A stretch of DNA of 64,000 nt, taken from contig NZ_JBAWKJ010000001.1 in the NCBI RefSeq assembly GCF_037095755.1, forward strand, positions 372,001 through 436,000, given 5' to 3'. The position numbers and the translations under genes are program-made. Shown here one piece after another: positions 1 through 10,100 of the stretch. Source of the DNA: Sphingopyxis sp. CCNWLW2. Lineage in GTDB: Bacteria; Pseudomonadota; Alphaproteobacteria; Sphingomonadales; Sphingomonadaceae. Below the pieces are notes generated by a model. The model saw nothing but the letters and a program-made list of their open reading frames with translations. It was not told where the DNA came from and did not search any database. How positions within the stretch are numbered: the stretch's first letter is position 1; each line of letters opens with the position of its first letter.

Positions 1-2
1 GC

Positions 3-356
3 GCGAGCATCGGCAAGGACGGCACCGCGATGTATGTCGGGCTGCTCAGCATTTTCGCGCTGCAGGCGGTCGGCGTCGAACCCGACCTAGCGATGCTGGC
101 GATCGTCCTGCTCACCGGCGCGCTCGCTGCGTTCGGCACCGCGCCGATCCCGTCGGCGTCGCTGTTCATGCTCGCCGCCGTCCTCTCGGCGGTCGGGGTG
201 TCAGCTGAGCAGACCGCGCTTGTCGTGGGCTTCGTCCTGCCCTTTGACCGGCTCCTCGACATGACGCGTACCGTCGCAAGCGCGAGCGCGAACCTGACGG
301 TTACCAGCGTCGTCGCGCGCTGGGAAAACGCCGTCGAACCGGAGGACAAGGCGTGA
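3..356 (+). CDS. Dicarboxylate/amino acid:cation symporter, C-terminal part (5' end outside window)
   Basis: The frame is open from base 3 and ends at TGA 354-356, giving the last ~117 residues of a protein whose family (SDF/DAACS, GltP/GltPh type) is usually 400-450 residues. The re-entrant loop signature GTAPIPSAS is followed by the last membrane helix with a DRLLDMTRT motif, the part that in this family holds the substrate Asp, Arg and Thr. It would import dicarboxylates or acidic/neutral amino acids across the inner membrane. By eye, two cation-site positions in this helix look substituted (Ser and Asn where GltPh has Asn and Asp). The next gene starts inside its stop codon, so it appears to lead an operon with the AmpG-like gene. 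Confidence 0.85.
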   Translation, partial: ASIGKDGTAMYVGLLSIFALQAVGVEPDLAMLAIVLLTGALAAFGTAPIPSASLFMLAAVLSAVGVSAEQTALVVGFVLPFDRLLDMTRTVASASANLTVTSVVARWENAVEPEDKA

Positions 357-1861
357 CCGCGGCGGCCGCCGAAGCCGTTGCCGGCGTGCTGGCGGGCGAC
401 CTGCCCGCCAAGCCGTCGGCGCGGCGCTTACTCGGCCTCTATCTGCTGCTCGGCTTTTCGGCGGGGCTGCCCTTTTACATGTTCAACGCGGTGCTGACGC
501 TGCGCCTCGCGCGGCACGGTGTCGATATCGTGATCATCGGCTTTTTCGCGTGGATTGCCCTGCTGCCGACGTTCAAATTCGCCTGGGCCCCGCTGATCGA
601 GCGCTACGACGTGCCGGGCTTCGCGCGCTTCTGGGGGCGGCGGCGCGGGTGGATCATGCTGTCGCAGCTCGGGATATTCCTGTCGATGGTCGCGATGGCC
701 TTTACCTCGAGCGACAAGAGCCTGCCGCTGACCGCGCTGTTCGCGGTCCTGCTCGCCTTCTGGACGACGACATTGGAAGTCGCCGCCGACGGCTGGCGCA
801 TCGAGCTCGCGCCGACGCAGGCCGAACAGGCGCCGATCGTCGCCGCGAACCTCTGGGGCTATCGCAGCGCGATGGTCGCGGCGGGCAGCGGCGCGATCCT
901 CGTCGCGGCGTGGGCCGACTGGACATGGGCCTATCTCGTAATCGCCCTCGCCGCCTTCCTGCCCTTCCCGATCCTCGCGGCGATGCGGCCCGAACACGAA
1001 GGCACCGGCGGCCGCGCTCAGGCGCTCGTTGCGGGAACGCTTGCCAGCCTGTTCGTCATACTCGCTGCGACGCTCGTCACCGCACTGCTCGGCTGGGCGC
1101 TGCTCTCGGCAGCGCAGGGCGCAGGCATTTCGGCGAAGACCAATGTCACGCCGGTTGTCCTGGCGATCGCGCTGTTGCCCTTCGTCGCGCTGGCACTCGC
1201 GCTGCCCCGCATCCGCCGCCTGCCCGCTGATGCGCTCGGCTCGGTGTCGACCTTCGCCGCACCCTATGTCGAGCTGTTCTGGCGGTACGGCACGCCCGTG
1301 CTGGCGGTGCTCGCCTTCGTCTCGCTCTATCGCATGGGCGACGTGCTCACGCTGACGCTGTCGCACCCGCTATGGAACGACAAGGGTTACAGCCTGCACC
1401 AGATCGGCGTCGCCGACGGCGTCGTCGCGCTGTCGGCGAGCATGGCGGGCGTCGCGCTCGGCGGCTTTCTCTCGACACGGCTGTCGCTCGGCTGGACACT
1501 CGGGATCGGCGCGGTGACCGCCGCGGCGGGCAACTGGATCTATGTCTGGCTGTGGCACAGCGATCCCTCGGCGTTCGTCCTCTACACCTCGGTCGCGGTC
1601 GACCAGTTCGGCAACGGGTTCGCGGGCGCCGTCTTCGTCGTCTATCTCTCGATGCTCGTCAGCCCGACCTATCCCGGCGCGCAATATGCGCTGCTTTCGG
1701 GCTTCGCCTTCCTGCTGCCGCGCCTGCTCGCCGGGGCGTCGGGCTCGATGCAGACGCAGATTGGCTATGACGGTTTCTTCCTGCTTTCGGGCGCGCTGAG
1801 CTTTGCCGCGATCTTCCTGCTGCCCGTCATCGTGCGCGTGAAAGGCCGGGTGCCGACATGA
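353..1861 (+). CDS. ampG: AmpG-like MFS permease (muropeptide transporter family)
   Basis: This 502-residue, roughly 12-14-helix major facilitator opens with GLPFYMFNAVLTLRLARHG, close to the usual AmpG start, and has the charged cytoplasmic loop FWGRRRGWIM. AmpG proteins import GlcNAc-anhydroMurNAc peptides released from peptidoglycan, feeding cell-wall recycling and, in some species, beta-lactamase induction. The start is GTG at 353, overlapping the symporter stop by 4 bp, and the next gene overlaps its end by 4 bp, so translation is probably coupled. Its location beside a penicillin-binding-protein-like serine hydrolase and a DacB supports a peptidoglycan role. Exact substrate is inferred from family only; a related PAT-family transporter is the alternative. 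Confidence 0.85.
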   Translation: MTAAAAEAVAGVLAGDLPAKPSARRLLGLYLLLGFSAGLPFYMFNAVLTLRLARHGVDIVIIGFFAWIALLPTFKFAWAPLIERYDVPGFARFWGRRRGWIMLSQLGIFLSMVAMAFTSSDKSLPLTALFAVLLAFWTTTLEVAADGWRIELAPTQAEQAPIVAANLWGYRSAMVAAGSGAILVAAWADWTWAYLVIALAAFLPFPILAAMRPEHEGTGGRAQALVAGTLASLFVILAATLVTALLGWALLSAAQGAGISAKTNVTPVVLAIALLPFVALALALPRIRRLPADALGSVSTFAAPYVELFWRYGTPVLAVLAFVSLYRMGDVLTLTLSHPLWNDKGYSLHQIGVADGVVALSASMAGVALGGFLSTRLSLGWTLGIGAVTAAAGNWIYVWLWHSDPSAFVLYTSVAVDQFGNGFAGAVFVVYLSMLVSPTYPGAQYALLSGFAFLLPRLLAGASGSMQTQIGYDGFFLLSGALSFAAIFLLPVIVRVKGRVPT

Positions 1862-2880
1862 CGATCGAGGCTATCTGCGAACGGGCATTTGTCCCCGCGC
1901 TCGAAGCCGTCGAAAGCGGCCGCATCCCCGGGGCTGCGCTCGGCATGGTCAGCGTCGATGGGGAGAGCGCGGTGCGCTTCGCCGGAATGGCCGCGCTCGT
2001 CCCCGAACGCGAAGCGCTGACCCGCAATCACTGGTTCGACCTCGCGTCGCTCAGCAAGGTGATCGCGACGACAACGATCATCCTGACGCTCGCCGAACAG
2101 GGACGGCTCGACCTCGACCGGCCGCTGACCGACGCGATCCCCGATCTCCGCCAATATGATGTCGCGGGCGCTGCCGAACGCCGGCTGACCTTTCGCGACT
2201 GCCTGATGCACCGGACTTTCCTGCCCGCGGTCGAGCCCCTCTATACCTACGGCGGCGATCCGACACGGCTTCGCGCCTTTGTCCTGCAGCGCGAATGGCG
2301 CCACGGGCCGCCGGTCTATTCGGACATCAATTTCATCCTGCTCGGCCTCGCGATCGAGCGTCTGACCGGCGCGGCGCTGTCGGATTGGCCGCTCGGCGCG
2401 GGGCTCGGCTTCGGCCCGCCGCCCGGCCCGGCGGTCGCCACCGAAAATTGCAGCTGGCGCGGGCGCGTGATGAAGGGCGAGGTGCACGACGAAAACGCCT
2501 TCGCGCTCGGCGGCGCTCCGGGGCACGCGGGGCTGTTCGGCACGGTCGACGGCGTGCTCGGTTTTGCGCGCGCAATGCTCGACGGGTCGATACTCTCGCC
2601 CGCGATGCTGGCCGAAGTGCGCACTGCAAACGAGCAGCACCGCACCTGCGGCTGGGAACGCGCCTTTGCCGGATGGCATGGCGGCGACGCCTGTTCGGCC
2701 AACACGGTCGGCCATACGGGTTTCACCGGCACGGGGCTGTGGATCGATTTCGAGCGCGGCCTTGCGTGGACATTGCTCACCAACCGGGTCCATCCGACCC
2801 GCCACGCCGACAGCGGCATAACCACCCTGCGCCCCACGGTGGGCGACCGGGTCATTACAAGCTGGGACGAACGAAATTAA
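1858..2880 (+). CDS. Serine hydrolase of the class C beta-lactamase/PBP family
   Basis: The 340-residue protein has the nucleophile motif S64-x-x-K67 (SLSK), a YSD motif at 154-156 in place of the usual YxN, and an HTG triad at 286-288 in place of KTG. These are the three active-site motifs of the class C beta-lactamase/DD-peptidase superfamily. No clear signal peptide is visible at the N-terminus, so it may act in the cytoplasm, for example on recycled muropeptides or another ester/amide. It overlaps the AmpG-like gene by 4 bp and is followed one base later by dacB, so all three are likely co-transcribed. Whether it is a peptidase, esterase or beta-lactamase cannot be read from the sequence. 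Confidence 0.8.
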   Translation: MTIEAICERAFVPALEAVESGRIPGAALGMVSVDGESAVRFAGMAALVPEREALTRNHWFDLASLSKVIATTTIILTLAEQGRLDLDRPLTDAIPDLRQYDVAGAAERRLTFRDCLMHRTFLPAVEPLYTYGGDPTRLRAFVLQREWRHGPPVYSDINFILLGLAIERLTGAALSDWPLGAGLGFGPPPGPAVATENCSWRGRVMKGEVHDENAFALGGAPGHAGLFGTVDGVLGFARAMLDGSILSPAMLAEVRTANEQHRTCGWERAFAGWHGGDACSANTVGHTGFTGTGLWIDFERGLAWTLLTNRVHPTRHADSGITTLRPTVGDRVITSWDERN

Positions 2881-2881
2881 T

Positions 2882-4363
2882 ATGACGACATCGATTGGAC
2901 GCTTCGCGCTCGCCTCCGCTCTCGCGCTGCCGCTTTCGCTGACCGCGGCCCACGCACAGACGAGCCCGGCCCCCGTGCCGCTGCTGACGACGGTCGAACA
3001 GAAACTGGCCGCGGGACCCGCGGGGTCGCGCTTCGGACTGCTCGTCACGACGCTCGATGGCGAAGTGCTGGTGTCGATCGCGCCCGACGAGCGCTTCATC
3101 CCCGCCTCGAACACCAAGATGTTCACGACCGCGATCGCCTATACCGAGCTGCCATTGCTCCAGCGGACCGCGAAGGGCACCGGCGTGCGGCTCGAAACGG
3201 GCGCCGATGGCAAGGTCGATGTCGTGCTGCATGGCCGCGGCGACGCGCTGCTGTCGAGCGCCGACGACTGCAAGGTCGATTGCCTGCAGACGCTCGCCGA
3301 TGCGGTCGCGGCGAAGACGCGCCATGTCCGCAATATCTTCGGCGACGACAGCTGGTTCCCCGACGAGCGCTGGGGTCCGGGGATGAGCTGGAACAATATC
3401 CAGTCGCGTTACGGCACCGGCACCTCCGCGTTGACGCTCGACGACAATGAGCTGGTGGTAAAGCTGGCGCCCGGAGCGGTCGGCGCCGCGCCGGGCGTGC
3501 AGGCGTCCGGCTATTATATCATCGAAAATCGGGTCACGACCGTCGCGGGCAAGGAAGAGGCGATCACCGCCGAGCGCATGCCGAACAGCCGCGTCCTGCG
3601 CCTGACGGGCACCGTCGGCGCCGAGGTCGCGCCGATGACGCTGCGCTATGGCATCGACGATCCGGCGCACCATGCGGCGTGGCGCCTCGGCGAACTGCTG
3701 CGCGCACGCGGAGTACGCGTCGATGGCGATATCGAGGTGCGCCACCGGCCGCTGACGCCCGCCGACGATCCCGAGAACCGCAAGGGTACGCCGGCCACCC
3801 TGCCCGCCGAACCCGCGATGCTCGCCGAACTGCCCGCGCCGTCGCTCGCCGAAAATATGGTGCGGATCAACAAGGAGAGCCAGAATCTCCACACCGAACT
3901 GATGCTGCGGCGCGTGTCGCGACAGGCGGGCAGCGGCTCGATCGCCGACGGTCAGGCGGTGATGCAGCGGGTGATGACGCAGGCGGGACTGCCTGCGACC
4001 GCCTATCACTTCGCCGACGGGTCGGGCATGTCGAGCTATAACCGCATCACGCCGCGCGCCGCCGTCGGCCTGCTCAGCTGGATCGCGCGCCAGCCGTGGA
4101 GCATGGCGTGGCGCGGCACGCTGCCGATCGCGGGACGCGATGGCACGCTGCAGAGCCGTTTCAAGGGCACGATCCTCGAAGGCAAGCTGTTCGCCAAGAC
4201 CGGATCGCTCAACGCGTCGCGCGCGCTGTCGGGTTATCTGACGACGCGCAGCGGCCGGACGCTGATCTTCTCGGCGCTCGCCAACGACATGCCCGAGGAC
4301 ACCGATGCGCAGGCCACCGCCGCGGTCGACCGCGCGCTCGTGGCGATTGCCGAGGCGCTTTAG
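2882..4363 (+). CDS. dacB: D-alanyl-D-alanine carboxypeptidase/endopeptidase (PBP4 type)
   Basis: A Sec signal peptide ending AHAQ (cleavage near residue 26) is followed by an S13-family penicillin-binding domain with S76-N-T-K79, S385-Y-N387 and K439-T-G441. PBP4 enzymes remove the terminal D-Ala from pentapeptides and cut DD-crosslinks in the periplasm. The length (493 residues) and the spacing between the first two motifs, which accommodates the family's large inserted domain, are typical. It is the last gene of the AmpG-hydrolase-DacB run and converges with a penicillin-acylase-family gene, sharing 4 bp at the stops. The product would generate muropeptides that the AmpG-like permease could import. 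Confidence 0.93.
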   Translation: MTTSIGRFALASALALPLSLTAAHAQTSPAPVPLLTTVEQKLAAGPAGSRFGLLVTTLDGEVLVSIAPDERFIPASNTKMFTTAIAYTELPLLQRTAKGTGVRLETGADGKVDVVLHGRGDALLSSADDCKVDCLQTLADAVAAKTRHVRNIFGDDSWFPDERWGPGMSWNNIQSRYGTGTSALTLDDNELVVKLAPGAVGAAPGVQASGYYIIENRVTTVAGKEEAITAERMPNSRVLRLTGTVGAEVAPMTLRYGIDDPAHHAAWRLGELLRARGVRVDGDIEVRHRPLTPADDPENRKGTPATLPAEPAMLAELPAPSLAENMVRINKESQNLHTELMLRRVSRQAGSGSIADGQAVMQRVMTQAGLPATAYHFADGSGMSSYNRITPRAAVGLLSWIARQPWSMAWRGTLPIAGRDGTLQSRFKGTILEGKLFAKTGSLNASRALSGYLTTRSGRTLIFSALANDMPEDTDAQATAAVDRALVAIAEAL

Positions 4364-6738
4364 ACGGGCGTCAATGTCAGTCGATAGGCGGAATGCCGGT
4401 CGACCGCCGCCTTGCTGTACCACAAGGGCTGCATCGCCCCCGCCAGCCAGTATGGATAAAAGTCACGATAGCGCGGCGAGCGCGGATCGGCGGACTGGCC
4501 GGGCAGCAGCAGGAAGCGGCTGTTGTCCCACGCGCCGACGTCGGCGACGAACAGATAGCTTGCGCCGTGCGACACGTTGAAACCGCGCTTGGGGTTGAAG
4601 CCGCGCGCCATCGGTGTCGTCCCGTCGCCGCCCGACCGGCCACCCTCGATCTTTGGAAAAGCAGCCGCGATCGCCGGGTTCGATGCCAGCGGATGCGCGA
4701 TCGTCACGCGGTGCAGATCACCCCAACGCCAGCGCGCCGGATCGGGGCCGCCGAGTTCGACCGCCTTCGTCCATCCTGCCGCCAGCGCGCCGTCGACCAG
4801 CGCGTCGCGCGCGGCGGCGGGATCGGGGCCCAGCCGCTTGTCGGGCGACGCGAGGAGGCGCAGCATTTCTGACAAATTGACCGACGCGATCAGGTCGCGC
4901 GCGCCCGCAGGCACGATCCGGTCGTAAAAGGCCGTCGACAGCGCGGGCATCACCATTTCGTACAGCAGCGCGGCGGCGCTATCCGCCTCGATCCCGCAAT
5001 CCCATCGCCGGAGCAACGCGGCCGCGAGCGCGGCGGCCGGCGTGGGGTTGGCGGGAAGCAGCTTCAGCAGCGCGCGCGCGGGAAGCGACTGGACGTCGTG
5101 CTGGAGCGCGATGCTGTCCTCGATCCGGTGCTTCGGCTGGGCGCGCAGCACCTCGGCGACGCGATCGTAGCGGAAGGGGTCGCTCCAGCTGAAGCTGATG
5201 ATCCGCTCGCGATACGGATAACCCGCGGGCAGGTTCATCTGGTTGGCCGAGGCGAACCAGCCTTCGCGCGGGTTATAGACATGGGGCATATCCTCGACCG
5301 GCAAGATGCCCGTCCAGTCGAAAGCGCCATCGCCCGGCGCGGGAAACAGCCCGTCGTGCTTCGGGCGGCGCGGGGTGAAGCCGATCGTCTGCCAGCCGGT
5401 GTTGCCGTCGATGTCGGCATAATGGAGGTTGGTCGGCGACACGTGCAGCTTGAACGCCTTCCGCAGCGACGCCCAATCCTTCGACAGATTGATCGCGATG
5501 ATCGCGAACCGCTGGTTGGCGCCGGGCAACATGCTGACCGTGGCGAACGCGACCGCGCGATTGCGCGCGGCGTCGTCCGACACGATCGGGCGCCCCGCGG
5601 CATAGCGCAATGTCACGCGTTCGCTCGGCGCACCCTTGACCAGTATCTCGTCCTCGAAGGTTTCGAACGCCTTCCACTTGCCCTTGTGCCAGTATCGGCC
5701 GGGATCGCCTTCCTTGGTGCGCAGAACGAACAGGTCGGTCTGGTCGATGTGGAAATTGGTGCGGCCAAAGGCGAAGCGGTCGGTGTGCCCCTGCATGATG
5801 CCGGGCAGCCCCGGCGCGCCGGCGCCGATGACGTCGAGCCCCGGTGCCGACAGATGGCACATATGCCGCGGGCTGGCGCGGCCGATGCCGAGGTGCGGAT
5901 CGTTGGCGAGGATCGGCCGCCCCGTCGCGCTGCGCGACGGCGAAATCGTCCAAGCATTGCTGCCCAGCGCGAAGCGGTCGGTCCAACGCTGTTCAGGGTC
6001 GAGCGATGCTTCCTGCACCGGGTCGAAATCCATCGGGCGGTTCGCAGGATCGAGCACGCCGAGGTCGGCGTCGCTCACCGCCGCGCAGTCGAGCCCTTCG
6101 GGCACGGTGAAGGCCCATGCGGGGCGCAGCGGCACCATCAGCTGGTCGGCGTCGAGCAGCCCGCGCGCCTGAAGCTGCGCGCGGCGCACCTCGTCGTCGG
6201 CGTCGCCCATGCCGATGCCGCGATTGCGCACCAGATCGTGGATGTCCCAGCGCAGCGGGCTGATCCCCAGGATGCCATATTCGAGCGGCAGCTGCGCCGG
6301 ATCGGCCGCCAGTTCCGCGATCCGGGCGTTCACCCCGGCAACATAGCCGCGCGCGCATTCGAGCACGTCGGGCGGCAGCGCCGCGAGTTCGGCTTCGACG
6401 TCGCCGCGATAGAGGAAGAGCCGCGCCGCCTTGTCGGCGGCGACGAAGCGCGGCCCGAAGGCTTCGGCCATCCGCCCCATGTCGCGGCGATGCTCCATGT
6501 CGATCTGGAACAGCCGGTCGCGCGCGACGAGATAGCCCTGCCCGAAGAAGGCATCGTGCAGCGAGGCGGCGCGGACGTGCGGCACCCCCAGCTCGTCTTC
6601 GATCACCTCGACCGGCGCGCGCGCGCCGGACAGGCCGATCGTTTGCGCGGTGCCCTTGACCCGGGGTTTCGCGAAAAGACTTCCCGGCATCGCGACAAGC
6701 GCGACCGAAGTCAGCAAAAACGCGCGGCGCTGGATCAA
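4360..6738 (-). CDS. Penicillin acylase family protein (S45, Ntn hydrolase)
   Basis: This 792-residue precursor starts with a twin-arginine-like signal (QRRAFLLTS then a hydrophobic run to about residue 23), so it is exported. The GSNAW motif puts the N-terminal nucleophile Ser at residue 260; in this family autocatalytic cleavage just before it yields alpha and beta chains, with a linker removed. Family members hydrolyse amide-linked acyl groups of penicillins, acyl-homoserine lactones or similar compounds in the periplasm. The gene converges on dacB with a 4 bp overlap. Substrate is not evident; an AHL acylase, a beta-lactam acylase or a general N-acyl amidase are all possible. Confidence 0.88.
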   Translation of the reverse strand: MIQRRAFLLTSVALVAMPGSLFAKPRVKGTAQTIGLSGARAPVEVIEDELGVPHVRAASLHDAFFGQGYLVARDRLFQIDMEHRRDMGRMAEAFGPRFVAADKAARLFLYRGDVEAELAALPPDVLECARGYVAGVNARIAELAADPAQLPLEYGILGISPLRWDIHDLVRNRGIGMGDADDEVRRAQLQARGLLDADQLMVPLRPAWAFTVPEGLDCAAVSDADLGVLDPANRPMDFDPVQEASLDPEQRWTDRFALGSNAWTISPSRSATGRPILANDPHLGIGRASPRHMCHLSAPGLDVIGAGAPGLPGIMQGHTDRFAFGRTNFHIDQTDLFVLRTKEGDPGRYWHKGKWKAFETFEDEILVKGAPSERVTLRYAAGRPIVSDDAARNRAVAFATVSMLPGANQRFAIIAINLSKDWASLRKAFKLHVSPTNLHYADIDGNTGWQTIGFTPRRPKHDGLFPAPGDGAFDWTGILPVEDMPHVYNPREGWFASANQMNLPAGYPYRERIISFSWSDPFRYDRVAEVLRAQPKHRIEDSIALQHDVQSLPARALLKLLPANPTPAAALAAALLRRWDCGIEADSAAALLYEMVMPALSTAFYDRIVPAGARDLIASVNLSEMLRLLASPDKRLGPDPAAARDALVDGALAAGWTKAVELGGPDPARWRWGDLHRVTIAHPLASNPAIAAAFPKIEGGRSGGDGTTPMARGFNPKRGFNVSHGASYLFVADVGAWDNSRFLLLPGQSADPRSPRYRDFYPYWLAGAMQPLWYSKAAVDRHSAYRLTLTPV

Positions 6739-7062
6739 CAGGCCCTCCCCGATCAGATATCAAAATCACGAACCGCGACCCTATCGCAGCATCGCACCGC
6801 AGGGCCATAGCAAGCGGGCTGCGTCCTATAACTGCAAGCTATTCAGCGACGCCATATCTTCGGGCTATATGTCCATATCGCCAGGTTAGCGGCCAAGCTG
6901 TTGACCCCCCGCAACCACCCTGTAACCTCGTTGTCACGAAATCGGCTGTCTGCGCGCCTCGGCTGCGACGATGGCCGGACCGTATAACGAACATCACCAA
7001 ATATAAGAAGGCGGAGCCAAGCATCCGCCGAACGAACAGGTAGGACAAAACAGGGCAGCCAA

Positions 7063-7108
7063 CCCGGCACAAGGCCGGGGCACGCCTCGGGCGGCGTGTG
7101 GCTCGGCC
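7063..7108 (+). promoter_or_regulatory. Two mutually exclusive hairpins in the leader of the TonB-receptor gene
   Basis: The 395 bp gap 6739-7133 has no gene that I can support. Near its end, CCCGGC at 7063-7068 can pair with GCCGGG at 7074-7079. Alternatively, GGCCG at 7073-7077 pairs with CGGCC at 7104-7108, enclosing a second stem CACGCC (7081-7086)/GGCGTG (7093-7098). The two folds share bases and cannot coexist. The longer one ends 25 bases before the receptor ATG. The GC-rich arms resemble the intergenic palindromes elsewhere in the window, so this may be a repeat instead of a regulator. Confidence 0.35.
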
Positions 7109-7133
7109 CTTTGGGCAAAAGGGGACTGCTGAC

Positions 7134-10100
7134 ATGCGTAATTTTGAACGAATTCGTCGACCGCTGGGCCGCACGGGCCGGATCGGAGCGGCGATGACCG
7201 CCATCGCGCTGGTCCATAGTGCCCCGGCGCTGGCGCAGGAGGTGACCGCCGCCCCGGACAGCGTCGAAGCGGCGCCCGTCGAACAGATCGTCGTCACCGG
7301 CTCGCGCGTCACACGCGACGGCTTCGAGGCGCCGACGCCGGTGATGGTGCTGACGCAGGAAGATATCCAGAACAGCTCGCCGACCAACAACATCGCGGAC
7401 TTCGTCAACCAGATGCCGGCACTCGCGGCGTCGATCCGTCCGTCGAACTCGCGCCTCGAGCTTAGTAACGGCATCGCCGGCATCAATGCGCTCAACCTGC
7501 GCAGCCTGGGCACCGTACGTACGCTCGTGCTGATCGACGGGCGGCGGTCCGTGGGTTCGACCGCCAGCGGCGTGGTCGACATCAACACGATCCCACAGTC
7601 ACTGGTGGAACGCGTCGAAGTGGTCACGGGCGGTGCCTCGGCCGCCTATGGCTCCGACGCGGTTGCGGGGGTGACCAACTTCATCCTGAACAAAGACTTC
7701 AGCGGGCTGAAGCTATCCGGCGATGTCGGCGTGACCGATGAGGGCGACGGCTTCAACTATTCGGCGAGCATTGCCGCCGGCTTGAAGTTCGCCGATGGCC
7801 GTGGCCGCCTGATCGTGGCGGGCGAGATCGCCCACTCGGACGGCATCTTCCAGGTCGATCGCGACTGGAACCACACCGGCTTCGTGCGGATCCAGAACCC
7901 GGCCTGGACGGCCAACAGCACCGTGCCCCGATATCTGCTCCGGACCCAGGTCGGCGCGGCGAACTCAACGCCGGGCGGCCTTATCACGGGCAGCATGATC
8001 CCGAACCCTGCCGGTGGAACCCCTGCCAACGTACCATCTTCACGGCTATGCGGGACCTATTTCGGCGGGGGTGGGTCGATCAACCAGTACCAGTACGGCG
8101 CCTTGACGTTTCCTTCGCCCGCCTGCTCGTCCACTCCGTCGTTGACGCAAGGCGGCGACTGGCAGGTCAATGATTCGGGCCGCCGCATCGGCCTCAGCCC
8201 CGAAGAAGACCGCTATGGCCTCTTCGGCCGGCTGAGCTTCGAGGTCAGCGACGGGGTCACGCTTTTCGCGGAGGCCTCGTACAATCAGCAGAAAACATTG
8301 TTCAACGCGGGTCCGAACCTGATGACCGGCCTTTCGCTGAGCGCGACGGGTTGCGGCACGGCGGCGACCGCGGCGGCCGCCCCGACGACGTGCAACGCAT
8401 TCCTCTATAATGCGCTCGGACCGACAGCGCTGGCGGGCCTGACCAGCGCCACACTCGCGACGACCGCCGTCGACTTGCCCGGCCGCGGCTCGAACAACGA
8501 GCGCAAGGTGCAGCGCTATTTGATCGGCGCAGAGGGTGATTTCGAGGCTTTCGGAAAACCGGCGGGCTGGGACGTCTATGCCCAGTACGGCCGCGCCGAG
8601 TTGCACGAGCAACTGACCAATATCCAGCAAACGGTGAAGAGAAACAACGCGCTCGCCGCCGTGTTCGCGCCGGCCGGCAACCCGCGCGGCCTTCCGGTCG
8701 GTTCGATCCAGTGCCTTATCAACGTCAACGCCAGCGCGGCGGACGACGATCCCGCCTGCCGCCCGCTCAACCTGCTGGGCATTGGCGTCGCCGATCCGGC
8801 GGCGGTCGATTATATCCTCGGCGATCCGTTCCGCGATCAGACGCTCGAACAGACCGTGGTTGGCGCCAACCTGTCGCTCACGCCTTTCGCGACTTGGGCG
8901 GGCGACGTCAGCATCGCGATCGGCGCCGAATACCGCAAGGAAGAGATCGACGGGTCCGTGCCCGCCGAGTTCCAACCCATCTTCAACCCGGCCACCGGCG
9001 CATCGACCAGCAATTGGTCGGTCGGCAACTACCGCCCCAGCAAGGGCAGCTACGACGTCAAGGAAGCCTATCTCGAAACGGTCGTGCCGCTGGGCTTTGG
9101 ACTCGAGTTCAACGGGGCGGTGCGCGGTACCGATTATTCGACCTCGGGCTATGTCACGACGTGGAAGCTGGGTGCGACCTGGCAGCCCATCGACGACATT
9201 CGACTGCGCGCCACGCGCTCGCGCGACATTCGCGCGCCCAACCTGAACGAGCTGTTCCAGGCGGGTACCGCCAACACCTCGACCGTCACCAACCCGTTCT
9301 TCCCGGGAGTGGGGCCGGGGACCGGCACCTACGGCTCCAGCCTCTCATACCTGGGCACGATCACGGGCAATCTGGATCTGAGACCGGAGAAAGCGGATTC
9401 GTGGAACGTCGGCGCGGTCTTCACACCCCGCTTCATTCCCGGCTTCAGCGTGTCGGCCGACTATTTTGACATCAAGGTGAAACAAGCGATCGACAGCCTC
9501 AGCGCGGACGACATCGTCAACCGCTGTTTCGAGGGGCTCGCGGACTTCTGCGCGGCAATCACGCCTGACCCCGCCAATCCTTCGCGCGTCCTGATCAGCC
9601 GCCAGCCGGTCAATTTCTCCAGCCTCGTCATGCGCGGCGTCGATCTGGAAGCGGCGTATCGGATGCCCCTCGCCGGGGGCAATTTCACCCTGCGCGGCCT
9701 GGCGACGCGCTATATCGACAACATCGTCACAACAGGCGTGCCCGGCTTCGTGCCGCTCAACTCCGTCGGGACGCTGGGTGTCGGCACCGGCACGCAATCG
9801 ATCACGCCGAAGTGGATCTACCGCTTCACCGCGTCCTACGACACCGACGATTTCTCGCTGACCGCGACGGCGCGAGGCGTGAGCGACGGCAGGTACGATG
9901 CCACGGGCATCGAATGTGGGACCAGCTGCCCGATCTCGACCAACCAGTTCCCGACCTACGAGGACAACAGCATTGACGGCGCGACCTACGTCGACCTCAA
10001 CGCGACGTTCAAGTTCGACGCGATGGCCAAGGGCGACGCCGAATTCTTCGTCAACGTCACCAATGTGTTCGACACCGATCCGATCCTGCTGCCCGAAACC

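Noticed and set aside
2855..4423. 522-codon open frame on the minus strand across dacB
   Set aside because: It is the antisense shadow of dacB; the plus strand has intact DacB motifs and signal peptide, and the antisense translation is low-complexity Arg/Ala.
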